Below, piece after piece: positions 47,172 through 58,425 of a DNA stretch of 64,000 bases. The number at the start of each line of letters is the position of its first letter. The stretch's first letter is position 1. Under the pieces are notes generated by a model, which saw only the letters and a list, made by a program, of their open reading frames with translations, was not told the origin of the DNA and did no database searches. This DNA is from Latilactobacillus curvatus JCM 1096 = DSM 20019 (GTDB lineage Bacteria > Bacillota > Bacilli > Lactobacillales > Lactobacillaceae), in the NCBI RefSeq assembly GCF_004101845.1, contig NZ_CP026116.1:186001-250000 (forward strand). The letters are read 5' to 3'. Both the position numbers and the translations under genes were made by a program.

Positions 47172-48107
47172 ATGAGTAAATACCTTATTAAACGAATATT
47201 CTATTTAGTGCTAACCCTATTCATTGTCGCTTCTGTGACCTTCTTCATGATGAAGTTGATGCCAGGGACGCCATATACGAATCAGGAAAAAATGAGTGCT
47301 GATCAATTACGGATCATGAATGAACAGTACGGTTTGAACAAACCATTAATTCAGCAATATTTCATCTATCTAGGTGGCTTGTTGCATGGTGATTTTGGCA
47401 CATCCTTCCAGTTCAACAATCAGCCCGTCTTGAGCCTAATCATGACGCGTTTAGGACCTTCATTACAAATCGGGGCACAAGCGATGATTGTCGGCTCATT
47501 ACTGGGTATTTTACTAGGGGCAGTGGCGGCCATTCGCAAGAATACATGGGTCGATGGCGTTGCAACGTTCTTTTCAATCGTTGGGATTTCAATTCCGAAC
47601 TTTGTGTTGGCGGTCTTACTCCAATTTTTCCTTGCCTTTAAATTACAACTATTCCCAATTGCGTTATGGGACGGCTGGTCATCTAGTGTCTTACCAACAT
47701 TAGCACTAGCGGTTGCACCATTGGCGAATACGGCTCGGTTCATGCGGACTGAAATGGTCGATGTTTTAAACAGTGATTACATCGAACTTGCTAAAGCCAA
47801 AGGCAATTCAAAATGGCAAACAGTGGCAAAGCATGCCTTACGAAATTCAATGATTCCGGTTGTTACGATTATCGGGCCGATGGCAGTCAACTTGATGACT
47901 GGGTCACTAGTTGTTGAAAATATTTTCTCGATTCCCGGAATTGGGGAGCAATTTGTGAAGTCAATTATGACGAATGATTATCCAACGATCATGGGCTTGA
48001 CCATTTTCTATTCATTCTTATTAACAGTGATTATTCTAGTCGTCGATATTCTTTACGGGATTATTGATCCACGAATTCGATTAAGTGACAGTCAGGGGGC
48101 GCACTAA
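47172..48107 (+). CDS. oppB: Oligopeptide ABC transporter permease OppB
   Basis: A 311-residue inner-membrane permease with six predicted membrane segments; the first is at residues about 9-30. The EAA-type loop that contacts the ATPases is in the ELAKAKGNSKWQTVAKHALRNSM region. I use the ATG at 47172 (taggagcg upstream) rather than the upstream frame, which lies in the attenuator. oppC starts directly after the stop. Confidence 0.93.
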   Translation: MSKYLIKRIFYLVLTLFIVASVTFFMMKLMPGTPYTNQEKMSADQLRIMNEQYGLNKPLIQQYFIYLGGLLHGDFGTSFQFNNQPVLSLIMTRLGPSLQIGAQAMIVGSLLGILLGAVAAIRKNTWVDGVATFFSIVGISIPNFVLAVLLQFFLAFKLQLFPIALWDGWSSSVLPTLALAVAPLANTARFMRTEMVDVLNSDYIELAKAKGNSKWQTVAKHALRNSMIPVVTIIGPMAVNLMTGSLVVENIFSIPGIGEQFVKSIMTNDYPTIMGLTIFYSFLLTVIILVVDILYGIIDPRIRLSDSQGAH

Positions 48108-49121
48108 ATGGCAGATATTAAAATACCAGCGGGCTCATTCAAGCCCCTTACACAAGACACGCATGAAGCACAAGAAAAAATTAGTGCACCATCATTGACG
48201 TTTACGCAAGATGCCATTCGGCGCTTAAAGCAAAATAAAGTCGCGGTGGTTTCGTTAGTTGTCCTCTTAATTGTGATGTTGGCTGCTTTATTGGCACCAG
48301 TGATTGCACCACAAAGTCCAAATACACAAAATGTGGCGTACGCTAACTTACCGCCTAAAATTGGATCGGGGAATATCCCTGGTTTTACCGGTAAGATGGA
48401 CGTTTCCGGTGTTAAAGTTGATAAATATCAACAAGCGGGCGTTCCCAAAGGCAAAACGTTTATCTTAGGGACGGATTATCTCGGTCGTGATTTATTATCA
48501 CGAATTTTATACGGGACACGCTTATCCTTATTAATTGGGATTCTAGCGACATTGGTCGATTTATTAATCGGGATTCCATACGGGATTGTTTCCGGATGGC
48601 GTGGTGGCCGTTTGGATATGTTCATGCAGCGGGTAACTGAAATCATTTCATCAATTCCAAACTTAATTGTGGTTGTCTTGATGATGTTGGTACTCCGTCC
48701 AGGTTTATTGTCAATCGTCATCGCGATTGGCTTTACCGGTTGGATTACAATGGCCCGGTTGATTCGGGCCCAAACGTTCCAACTTAAGGAACAAGAATTC
48801 GTGCTCGCCGCACGGACGTTGGGTGAAAGTTCCACCAAGATTGCTTGGAAACACCTGATTCCGAATTTATCCTCAACGATTATTATTCAAACGATGTTTA
48901 CAATTCCGAGTGCGATTTTCTTCGAAGCGTTCTTGAGCTTTATCGGGATTGGGATTCCAGCACCGAATGCTTCATTAGGGACGTTATTATCAGATGGGCA
49001 AAAAGCTTTCCGTTTCTTGCCATATCAAATGTGGTATCCAGCAGCAGTCCTCTGTGTGATCATGATTGCCGTCAACTTACTAGCAGACGGACTAAGAGAC
49101 GCATTCGATCCAAAATCATAG
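48108..49121 (+). CDS. oppC: Oligopeptide ABC transporter permease OppC
   Basis: The second permease (337 residues) has an N-terminal cytoplasmic stretch, a first membrane segment at about 44-64, a large external loop, then five more segments. The coupling loop is EFVLAARTLGESSTKIAWKH. It abuts oppB without a gap. Downstream, a 190-base gap with a large hairpin (copy D) separates it from oppD. Confidence 0.93.
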   Translation: MADIKIPAGSFKPLTQDTHEAQEKISAPSLTFTQDAIRRLKQNKVAVVSLVVLLIVMLAALLAPVIAPQSPNTQNVAYANLPPKIGSGNIPGFTGKMDVSGVKVDKYQQAGVPKGKTFILGTDYLGRDLLSRILYGTRLSLLIGILATLVDLLIGIPYGIVSGWRGGRLDMFMQRVTEIISSIPNLIVVVLMMLVLRPGLLSIVIAIGFTGWITMARLIRAQTFQLKEQEFVLAARTLGESSTKIAWKHLIPNLSSTIIIQTMFTIPSAIFFEAFLSFIGIGIPAPNASLGTLLSDGQKAFRFLPYQMWYPAAVLCVIMIAVNLLADGLRDAFDPKS

Positions 49122-49236
49122 CGTGTGCAAGTAGGCGGTTAGCTTTCGCGGATTAGCATAGTCTGACGAATAATCAACTTGTTGATTATTTATTAGACGT
49201 AGCTAACCACAGAAAGCAGTTAATGAAAGCACGTTT
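49122..49236. repeat. Intergenic palindromic element, copy D, inside the opp operon
   Basis: A hairpin of 76 bases: GCTTTC/GAAAGC (49142-49147 with 49212-49217), TTAGC/GCTAA, GTCT/AGAC and a 9-bp top stem AATAATCAA/TTGATTATT with loop CTTG. GCGGATTAGC resembles the GAGGATTAG of copies B and C; TGAAAGCACGTTT at its right end matches copy C. It lies between oppC and oppD. Confidence 0.75.
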
Positions 49237-49311
49237 AGAAGCAGAGTCAGTTTCAAAAAGCATGTCAATACAAGGCCGTTTCCACGCGGTTTCATCATTG
49301 GAGGTCGTCAA

Positions 49312-50376
49312 ATGGCAAATATTTTAGAAGTTAAACATTTAAGTATCGATTTTAAAACCTACGCAGGGGACGTCCATGCTATTCGCGATGTCAGTTTCAA
49401 CTTGAAAAAAGGCGAAACACTAGCGATTGTTGGTGAATCAGGTTCAGGTAAGTCGGTAACGGTCCGTAGTATTATGGGCTTGTTAGCGGGTAATGCTCAA
49501 ATTAAGGGTGGTACAATCAAGTATCACAATGAAGATCTCTTACAAAAACCAGAACAGGAAATGAATGCCTTACGTGGTAGCGATATTTCCATGATTTTCC
49601 AAGATCCGATGACGTCATTGGATCCAACGATGCCGATTGGTAAACAAGTTGCTGAACCCTTGTTGATTCATAAAACAATGAATAAGGAAGAAGCAATGAA
49701 ACGTGCACAGAGTGTTTTAGAGTTGGTGGGTATTCCGAATGCCAAAGCACGGATGAAAGATTATCCGCATCAATTTTCTGGTGGGCAACGGCAACGAATC
49801 GTGATTGCGATTGCGATTGTTGATTATCCACAAATCCTGATTGCCGACGAACCGACAACGGCGCTTGATGTGACAGTGCAAGCACAAATTATCGATTTGA
49901 TGAAGGAATTGCAACGCAAGATTGAAACCTCAATTATTTTCATTACGCATGATTTAGGTGTTGTGGCAGGGATTGCCGATCGCGTAGCGGTAATGTATGC
50001 CGGTAAGATTATCGAATATGGGTTGGTTGATGAAATTTTTTATCAACCCAAGCATCCATATACGTGGGGCTTATTGAACTCAATGCCAACACTTGATACT
50101 TCTGGCCGTCTTGAAGCCATTCCAGGGACCCCACCAGACTTGTTGGATCCACCAAAAGGGGATGCCTTCGCACCGCGTAATCCATATGCTTTACAAATTG
50201 ATGTGGAACAGGAACCGCCATTTTTCCAAGTGTCGAAAACGCATTTTGCGGCAACTTGGTTGTTGCATCCAGATGCACCAGCTGTGGAACCACCAGCAGC
50301 CGTCCGTGCAATGATGGCTAAGTACCAGGCGACACAAGTTCAAGAGAAAGTAGGGACAATTGATGGACAAGGATAA
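49312..50376 (+). CDS. oppD: Oligopeptide ABC transporter ATPase OppD
   Basis: One of two ATPases that power peptide import. Walker A GESGSGKSVTVRS, signature FSGGQRQRIVIA, Walker B ILIADEPTTALDVT and the C-terminal oligopeptide-type extension (HPYTWGLLNSMP, GTPPDLLDPPKGDAFAPR) are present. That extension normally carries Cys ligands for an Fe-S cluster in some OppD proteins; here I see none. 354 residues; tggagg precedes the ATG. It overlaps oppF by 14 bases. Confidence 0.94.
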   Translation: MANILEVKHLSIDFKTYAGDVHAIRDVSFNLKKGETLAIVGESGSGKSVTVRSIMGLLAGNAQIKGGTIKYHNEDLLQKPEQEMNALRGSDISMIFQDPMTSLDPTMPIGKQVAEPLLIHKTMNKEEAMKRAQSVLELVGIPNAKARMKDYPHQFSGGQRQRIVIAIAIVDYPQILIADEPTTALDVTVQAQIIDLMKELQRKIETSIIFITHDLGVVAGIADRVAVMYAGKIIEYGLVDEIFYQPKHPYTWGLLNSMPTLDTSGRLEAIPGTPPDLLDPPKGDAFAPRNPYALQIDVEQEPPFFQVSKTHFAATWLLHPDAPAVEPPAAVRAMMAKYQATQVQEKVGTIDGQG

Positions 50377-51322
50377 AAAAGTATTAGTGTCGGTTAAACA
50401 TTTAAAGCAATATTTTAGCCAAGGAAAAAAATCCGAAGTCAAAGCCATTGATGATGTCTCATTTGAAATCTATGAAGGCGAAACGTTTGGCTTGGTGGGT
50501 GAATCTGGTTCTGGGAAGAGTACAACTGGGCGGAGTATCATCCGGCTATACAACCCGACAGATGGTGAAATTCTATTCGATGGCCGTGACATTAGTAAGA
50601 TTAAAAATCATAGTCGTGAAATGAAGGCGTTCCGGAAAGAGATTCAGATGATTTTCCAAGATCCCTACGCATCATTGAATCCACGGATGAAAGTCAAAGA
50701 CATCATCGCTGAGGGCTTGCATATCCATCATTTGGTTAAAAATGATGCAGAATGTGATGCACGCGTCAACGAGCTTTTGGAATTAGTTGGTTTGAATAAA
50801 GACCATGCAACGCGTTATCCTTATGAATTCTCCGGTGGGCAACGCCAACGTATTGGGATTGCCCGCGCGCTTGCGGTAAAACCTAAATTTATCATTGCGG
50901 ATGAACCGATTTCGGCGCTTGACGTATCGATTCAAGCACAAGTGGTTAACTTGATGAAAGAAATTCAAGAACAGCAAAACTTGACGTATTTATTCATCGC
51001 ACATGATTTATCGATGGTGAAATACATTAGTGATCGGATTGCGGTGATGCATAACGGTAAAATTATGGAATTGGCATCAGCCGATGACATTTATGATCGA
51101 CCATTGCATCCATATACGCAAAGTCTATTGTCTGCTGTGCCGTTACCTGATCCAAAGGTCGAGCGGCAACGTCGGCGAATTGCTTATGATAGTTCAATTG
51201 AGGCAGATAATGAAGGTCGTCAATTGCGCGAAGTGGCCGATGAACACTATGTCTATGCAACTGAAGCTGAACTAGCGAGTTATCAAACCGCTTTAGCAGC
51301 AATGACAACGCCATCTGCATAA
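50363..51322 (+). CDS. oppF: Oligopeptide ABC transporter ATPase OppF
   Basis: The partner ATPase (319 residues): Walker A GESGSGKSTTGRS, signature FSGGQRQRIGIARAL, Walker B FIIADEPISALDVS, and the HPYTQSLLSAVPLPDP tail. The ATG at 50363 is used (gtaggg upstream). It ends the operon and is followed by an unusually long terminator hairpin. Confidence 0.94.
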   Translation: MDKDKKVLVSVKHLKQYFSQGKKSEVKAIDDVSFEIYEGETFGLVGESGSGKSTTGRSIIRLYNPTDGEILFDGRDISKIKNHSREMKAFRKEIQMIFQDPYASLNPRMKVKDIIAEGLHIHHLVKNDAECDARVNELLELVGLNKDHATRYPYEFSGGQRQRIGIARALAVKPKFIIADEPISALDVSIQAQVVNLMKEIQEQQNLTYLFIAHDLSMVKYISDRIAVMHNGKIMELASADDIYDRPLHPYTQSLLSAVPLPDPKVERQRRRIAYDSSIEADNEGRQLREVADEHYVYATEAELASYQTALAAMTTPSA

Positions 51323-51326
51323 AGCA

Positions 51327-51387
51327 ACGCCTGTTTTGAAATATTCGTTTGCGTGTTACAATGAATACTTCAAAACAGGCGTTTTTT
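51327..51387 (+). terminator. Terminator after oppF
   Basis: Perfect 14-bp arms (51327-51340 with 51369-51382), an inner TATTC/GAATA stem, then six T. Confidence 0.92.
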
Positions 51388-51492
51388 AGTGATTAATAAA
51401 AGAAACGGTTTGCTAGGAACGACGCTGTTTTTTTAAGCGTATAAACGGTATAATAGTGAAAGATTAAACAGTTGAAATGGGGTAATTTAATT

Positions 51493-52182
51493 TTGGATGC
51501 AGCACTAGTGAGCGAGCTTCGAGCCCGCTACGGCATTGAATTTCAGAATTTAGCACTATTGGACGAAGCCTTTACACATTCGTCATACGTCAATGAACAC
51601 CGGGAGTTGGGTCTTCGTGATAACGAACGGCTCGAATTCTTGGGTGACGCGGTGATGGAAATTACGGTTTCGGAATACTTATATAAAAAATATCCGGACT
51701 GGCCAGAAGGCAAACTGACACGCTTACGGGCGGCAATCGTCTGCACGAAGAGTTTCAGTAGTTTTGCCAAAGAAGCGCACTTTGATCGATACATTCGCCT
51801 TGGTAAAGGGGAAGAAAAAAACGGTGCGCGGGCACGAGCAACACTTTTGGAAGATTTATTTGAAGCTTTTAACGGCGCTTTGTTCTTAGATCAAGGGCGT
51901 GGCGCAGTTGTTAAATTCATCGAACAAGTTGTCTTTCCCAAGATTGAAGCCGGTGAATTTTCAGACCAAACGGATTATAAGACCAATCTGCAAGAGTTCT
52001 TGCAACAAGATGGTGAAGTTGAGATTGAATATAAGTTATTGGCAGAAGTGGGACCATCACATGCCCGTCAATTTGAAGTGGATGTGATGATGGGCGATCG
52101 CGTCTTAGGTTCAGGTGTTGGCCGGAACAAAAAAGCAGCCGAACAAGCAGCTGCTAAAGTGGCGCTTGCCAAACTGAAATAA
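51493..52182 (+). CDS. rnc: Ribonuclease III
   Basis: Cleaves double-stranded RNA in rRNA precursors and some mRNAs. The catalytic domain has LDEAFTHSSYVNE and NERLEFLGDAVMEI (metal-binding Glu/Asp) and TLLEDLFEAFNGALFLD. The C-terminal double-stranded RNA-binding domain (about 155-228) ends GRNKKAAEQAAAKVAL. I start at the TTG at 51493, 10 bases after atgggg, giving 229 residues; other candidates are a TTG at 51472 and a GTG at 51508. A TATAAT lies at 51449. rnc-smc-ftsY is the usual order. Confidence 0.94.
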   Translation: MDAALVSELRARYGIEFQNLALLDEAFTHSSYVNEHRELGLRDNERLEFLGDAVMEITVSEYLYKKYPDWPEGKLTRLRAAIVCTKSFSSFAKEAHFDRYIRLGKGEEKNGARARATLLEDLFEAFNGALFLDQGRGAVVKFIEQVVFPKIEAGEFSDQTDYKTNLQEFLQQDGEVEIEYKLLAEVGPSHARQFEVDVMMGDRVLGSGVGRNKKAAEQAAAKVALAKLK

Positions 52183-52236
52183 AGAAAGAAGCAAACGACA
52201 GTTGAAACCAACCGCCGTGTGTAGGGAGTTTAGTGC

Positions 52237-55200
52237 ATGCAGTTAAAGTCATTGGTTTTATCAGGGTTTAAATCATTTGCTGATAAAACAGAAATCAATT
52301 TTTCAGAAGGTTTAACGGGCATCGTTGGACCAAACGGGAGCGGTAAAAGTAACGTCACAGAAGCAATTCGGTGGGCGATGGGCGAACAATCAGCCAAGAG
52401 CTTACGGGGCGAAAAGATGCCCGACATCATTTTTGCCGGGACTGATATTCGACCACAGATGAATAAGGCAGAAGTGACGCTGGCTTTTGATAACAGCGAT
52501 CAATATTTGAAACAAGAACAAGCCAACGTCACGATTACGCGGCGTTTATTTAGAAATGGCGATAGTGAGTTTTATTTGAATCAAAAGAGTTGTCGGTTAA
52601 AAGACATCGTTAATTTATTTATGGATTCTGGCCTTGGGCGAGAATCTTTTTCGATTATTTCGCAAGGTCGGGTTGAAGCAATTTTCAACAGTAAACCAGA
52701 AGATCGGCGGAATATTATTGAAGAAGCGGCCGGTGTTTTGAAATATAAACAACAAAAGAAAAAGGCTCAATCTGAATTAGATCAAACAGATGAAAATTTG
52801 AGTCGGGTCACCGACATTCTTCATGAACTACGGGGACAAGTTGAACCGTTGAAGGAACAAAGCAGTATTGCGCAGGATTACTTGGATCAAAAAGCGCAAT
52901 ATGATGCATTGCACCAACAATTATTGGTGATTGAAATTGATCAATTAGTGGCTGATCAAAAGACGTACAAAGAAAAGGCGCAAACCCTTGCGCAAGCGTT
53001 GCAAGAGATTGAAGCGGACATCGCTAAGACGACGGCTGCCCAAACCGAGAATCAGGCAACCTTAGCCCAGTTGGAACAACAAATAGAACAAGATAATCAG
53101 ACGTTGTTAGAAAAGTCTCGCTTGGCTGAAAATCTATTAGGCCAAGAGAACGTTTCAAAAGAGCGCGCTAATTATACGGATGCGAACCGCCAAAGTTTAG
53201 TCGAACAGATCGACACATTAAAACAGCAATTAACGGCGGAACAAGCCAATCAATCTGAATTAAAGGCAAGTTATGAAGAAAAAGTGACGGCATTGAGGGC
53301 GTTGAAGACGGAGTTAACCACCCTTAAACGCCAAGCGTCTGGTAGTGAAGCGGAACTGAAAGCGAAGATTGAACAAATTCGTCAAGAATACATCGATCAG
53401 ATGCAAGCCCAAACGACCAATCATAATGAACAACAATATTTAGAAAAGAACTTGTTACAAACTAAAACGCAACTTGCACGGCAAGATAGTGCAGTCGATG
53501 AGACATCGACGCAATTGGCACAAAAAAAGGCAGAACAAGCGGCCCAAAAAGCCCAACTTGAAACACTCAAAGCGCAATACGAAACGTTGTCCAATGAGTT
53601 GGCCGAATTACAAACGCAAATTAACACGGACCAAGCGGCTTACCAAAATCAACAAAATAGTTGGTTCCAAGCGTCTGGTATTTTACAAAAAGCGAAAGCA
53701 AAACAAGCTAGTCTTGCGGAATTAAATGATGACTACGCCGGCTTTTATCAAGGGGTTAAGGCTGTCTTGAAGCAAAAACAACAGTTCCCTGGTTTATTAG
53801 GGGCTGTAGCGGAATTGATGCAAGTGCCCAGTGAGTATCAACAAGCGATTGAATTAGCATTAGGCGCACAGCTACAACAAGTTGTGACACGGGATGAACA
53901 GACGGCCAAACAAGCGATTGAGTATTTGAAAACCAATCGGATTGGGCGGGCAACTTTCTTACCCAATAACGTTGTCAAACCACGTTTACTACCAAGTAGC
54001 TTAGTTCACCAATTACAACAGCAGCCTGGATTTATCGGAATTGCCAGTGAGCTTGTGCAGTTTGATGAACAAGTGCGACCGGTGATGAACCATTTGATGG
54101 GCAATTTGATTGTCGCGACTGAGTTGGAGCCGGCGATTAAATTGAGTCAATTGACGGGGCATCGTTACCGAATCATTACGTTAGCAGGGGATATTTTAAG
54201 CCCGGGTGGTTCGATGACTGGGGGCCATAATAACCGACAAAACAATGGTGGGCTACTTGCGCGTAAGCAAACCTTGACTGATTTAGAAGGTCAAATTGCC
54301 AAGATGCAGGTCGCTTTGGATCAAAAGCAAGCCAGTGTCCAAGCCGCAAAAGCTCAATTAACGGCACGCCAAGCAGAATTAAATACGAAACAAGCGGCAT
54401 TGGAAACCGCTAAGAATCAATATCAAGCTGCCCAAAATACGTTAGCCTTGACTGACGAACGTTTGAGTCAGTTTGAACGGCAACAACAAGCAACCGATTA
54501 TCAAGTGCAACAACAACAACAAGCTTATGAGGCAGATTTAAAACGCCAGGCAGAATTAGTGGCAGCCGAAGCTGAAATTGTTGCGTCGATTGCACAGCTG
54601 CAAGCAGATCTCGAAACAGCTAATGAGCAATTACAACATTTTGATGAGAGTCAAAAACAAATTGCGCAACAACAAACAGCCCTCGAAACCAAGTTGGCTG
54701 TCGCTCAAGCTGAACAAAAGAATGTTCAGGAGAAATTAACGGTTGCTACTCGCAATAGCAACGACCTGGCAGCCCAGTTGAAGGCCAGTCAGGATAAACT
54801 AGCTGCGCTAAAACAAGCGGATCAAGAAGACGCTTCGAGTCAAAAAGAACGACGAGCACTGCTAAAGGCAACCAATGCTTTGATTGAGAAAGTCCAAGCG
54901 AAGTTAGCCACTGAACGCGCGCAAAAAGAAACGCTGAAGGCGGAACAACAAACGCTTCAAGCCAAGGCCACACGCGTCTACCAATTACAAAAAAATAGTT
55001 TAGCTGAGCAAGAACAAAATGCTGTCGGGCTCAACCGGGTTAAAATTAACATTGATCAACGCTTAAATACATTGAGCGAAGATTACCAATTGACTTACGA
55101 AGCCGCCAAGGCCGCTTTGGCCGCATCAGACTTAACCGACGATCAATTGCGGTCTAAGTTGAAATTATTGAAACTCGGCTTAGCTGATTTAGGAACGGTC

Positions 55201-55797
55201 AACTTGGCGGCCATTGATGATTATCAACACGTTAAAGAACGTTACGATTTCTTGATGCAACAAGATGCCGATTTGATGGACGCTAAGCGCCAATTATTAG
55301 CATCGATGGCTGAAATGGATACGGAAGTTGAAAAGCGATTTAAGGAAACGTTCGAACAAACCGCGGCCGCTTTTGAAACCATCTTCCCAATCATGTTTGG
55401 TGGCGGCCATGCCAGTTTAACGTTGACGGATCCAAGCGCACTATTAACCAGTGGGATTGACATCATTGCACAGCCACCTGGCAAGAAATTACAACGCTTG
55501 AGTCTTTTATCTGGTGGTGAACGTGCATTGACGGCGATTACGTTATTATTTGCCATCTTAAAAGTGCGTCCAGTACCGTTTTGTATTTTGGATGAGGTCG
55601 AAGCTTCATTGGATGAAGCCAATGTCGATCGCTTCGGTCGCTTCATGAAACGTTACGAAAGTGACACACAATTCATTGTGATTACCCATCGAAAAGGGAC
55701 AATGACCCAAGCCAATCGCTTATACGGGGTGACAATGGCGGAATCTGGAATCTCGAAGATTGTTTCCGTTTCATTAGAAGAACACGCAACAGCCTAG
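52237..55797 (+). CDS. smc: Chromosome condensation protein Smc
   Basis: The 1186-residue condensin core. Walker A is at residues 31-40 (GPNGSGKSNV), two long coiled coils (about 170-500 and 670-1010) flank the hinge (about 510-660, with GGSMTGGHNNR at its edge). The signature LSGGERALTAI starts near residue 1090 and Walker B is PFCILDEVEASLD. The tggagg-poor start (tagggag) is adequate. It works with ScpA/ScpB, not in this window. Confidence 0.97.
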   Translation: MQLKSLVLSGFKSFADKTEINFSEGLTGIVGPNGSGKSNVTEAIRWAMGEQSAKSLRGEKMPDIIFAGTDIRPQMNKAEVTLAFDNSDQYLKQEQANVTITRRLFRNGDSEFYLNQKSCRLKDIVNLFMDSGLGRESFSIISQGRVEAIFNSKPEDRRNIIEEAAGVLKYKQQKKKAQSELDQTDENLSRVTDILHELRGQVEPLKEQSSIAQDYLDQKAQYDALHQQLLVIEIDQLVADQKTYKEKAQTLAQALQEIEADIAKTTAAQTENQATLAQLEQQIEQDNQTLLEKSRLAENLLGQENVSKERANYTDANRQSLVEQIDTLKQQLTAEQANQSELKASYEEKVTALRALKTELTTLKRQASGSEAELKAKIEQIRQEYIDQMQAQTTNHNEQQYLEKNLLQTKTQLARQDSAVDETSTQLAQKKAEQAAQKAQLETLKAQYETLSNELAELQTQINTDQAAYQNQQNSWFQASGILQKAKAKQASLAELNDDYAGFYQGVKAVLKQKQQFPGLLGAVAELMQVPSEYQQAIELALGAQLQQVVTRDEQTAKQAIEYLKTNRIGRATFLPNNVVKPRLLPSSLVHQLQQQPGFIGIASELVQFDEQVRPVMNHLMGNLIVATELEPAIKLSQLTGHRYRIITLAGDILSPGGSMTGGHNNRQNNGGLLARKQTLTDLEGQIAKMQVALDQKQASVQAAKAQLTARQAELNTKQAALETAKNQYQAAQNTLALTDERLSQFERQQQATDYQVQQQQQAYEADLKRQAELVAAEAEIVASIAQLQADLETANEQLQHFDESQKQIAQQQTALETKLAVAQAEQKNVQEKLTVATRNSNDLAAQLKASQDKLAALKQADQEDASSQKERRALLKATNALIEKVQAKLATERAQKETLKAEQQTLQAKATRVYQLQKNSLAEQEQNAVGLNRVKINIDQRLNTLSEDYQLTYEAAKAALAASDLTDDQLRSKLKLLKLGLADLGTVNLAAIDDYQHVKERYDFLMQQDADLMDAKRQLLASMAEMDTEVEKRFKETFEQTAAAFETIFPIMFGGGHASLTLTDPSALLTSGIDIIAQPPGKKLQRLSLLSGGERALTAITLLFAILKVRPVPFCILDEVEASLDEANVDRFGRFMKRYESDTQFIVITHRKGTMTQANRLYGVTMAESGISKIVSVSLEEHATA

Positions 55798-55807
55798 GAG
55801 GAAAACC

Positions 55808-57184
<1,377 letters not shown>

Positions 57185-57186
57185 CA

Positions 57187-57224
57187 AAAAGGCTAGGACA
57201 AATAATTTGTTCTAGCCTTTTTTT
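57187..57224 (+). terminator. Terminator after ftsY
   Basis: AAAGGCTAG/CTAGCCTTT with inner ACAAA/TTTGT and a T run. Confidence 0.9.
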
Positions 57225-57245
57225 AGAAGAAAGAGAGATTAACAG

Positions 57246-58385
57246 ATGAAAATTGTGTTAGCACCAGATTCATTTAAAAATGCTGTTACCGCAAAAGAAG
57301 CGGCTCGTGCAATGCGGAAAGGATTCGAAAAAAGCCTACCAAGCGCGTCCTATGTCGAAGTGCCAATGGCAGATGGCGGCGAAGGGACTGTCCAAGCGCT
57401 TGTCGATGCGACCAATGGCCGGTTCTTAACCGCACAAGTGCAAAATCCATTGGACCAAACGGTATCAGCACAATATGGCATCTTGGGTGATGGCAAAACG
57501 GCGGTGATCGAGATGGCAGCTGCTAGCGGGATTCAGTATGTTGATGCGCAAACGCAAAATCCGTTGATAACAACGACTTATGGCACCGGTCAGTTAATGG
57601 CAGCCGCACTAGCACAAGGTGTGCAAACAATTGTGATTGGTTTGGGCGGCAGTGCGACCAATGATGGCGGTGCTGGAATGGCACAAGCACTTGGGGTGCG
57701 TTTGTTAGATGTTGACGGACAGGTGTTACCACTGGGCGGTGGGGCGCTTGCGCGTTTAGCACGGATAGATACGACGCATATGATACCGGCACTATCAAGG
57801 GTTAAGGTTGTGATTGCATCAGATGTCACAAATCCGCTTTTCGGCCCGAATGGCGCATCAGCCGTGTTTGGTCCACAAAAAGGAGCAACCCCAGCAATGG
57901 TCGCGCAACTTGATCGGAATTTAACGCACTTTGCTGCGGTGATTGAACGTGATTTAGGGAAATCTGTTGCGCAAATACCAGGTGCGGGTGCTGCTGGTGG
58001 CTTAGGGGCTGGTTTATTGGCGTTTACGGATGCGCAGGTTCAACCTGGTGTTGAGATGGTCGTGGCGCAAACTGGGTTAACTGAGATTGTCCGAGATGCG
58101 GATATCGTCGTCACTGGGGAGGGCGGAATCGATTTTCAGACACAATATGGTAAGACGCCAATTGGAGTCGCCAAAGCGGTTAAACAAGTTAATCCACAGG
58201 CGACGGTGATTGCGATTGCCGGATATATTGGAGCGGGGATTGATGTGCTTTATGAATTAGGAATTGACAGTATTTTCTGCACAACACCTGGCGCAATGTC
58301 ATTAGCAAAAGCAATTGAAGCTACTGAAGTTAATTTAACGCAAGTCAGTGAAAATATCGCGCGATTAATCGCTAAACAACATTAG
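57246..58385 (+). CDS. glxK: Glycerate kinase (GlxK/GarK family)
   Basis: Phosphorylates D-glycerate, probably to 2-phosphoglycerate as in GarK/GlxK relatives, feeding lower glycolysis. The 379-residue length and segments MKIVLAPDSFKNAVTAKEAA, VPMADGGEGTVQAL, IGLGGSATNDGGAGMAQALG and GEGGIDFQTQYGKTP are typical. A single gene between terminators; no glyoxylate or glucarate genes accompany it, so the glycerate source is unknown. Confidence 0.92.
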   Translation: MKIVLAPDSFKNAVTAKEAARAMRKGFEKSLPSASYVEVPMADGGEGTVQALVDATNGRFLTAQVQNPLDQTVSAQYGILGDGKTAVIEMAAASGIQYVDAQTQNPLITTTYGTGQLMAAALAQGVQTIVIGLGGSATNDGGAGMAQALGVRLLDVDGQVLPLGGGALARLARIDTTHMIPALSRVKVVIASDVTNPLFGPNGASAVFGPQKGATPAMVAQLDRNLTHFAAVIERDLGKSVAQIPGAGAAGGLGAGLLAFTDAQVQPGVEMVVAQTGLTEIVRDADIVVTGEGGIDFQTQYGKTPIGVAKAVKQVNPQATVIAIAGYIGAGIDVLYELGIDSIFCTTPGAMSLAKAIEATEVNLTQVSENIARLIAKQH

Positions 58386-58421
58386 AAAAGAGGACCGACA
58401 AACGTGTCGATCCTCTTTTTT
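58386..58421. terminator. Bidirectional terminator after glxK
   Basis: AAAAGAGGA/TCCTCTTTT with inner CGACA/TGTCG. It serves glxK and the converging membrane gene. Confidence 0.9.
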
Positions 58422-58425
58422 AGCA

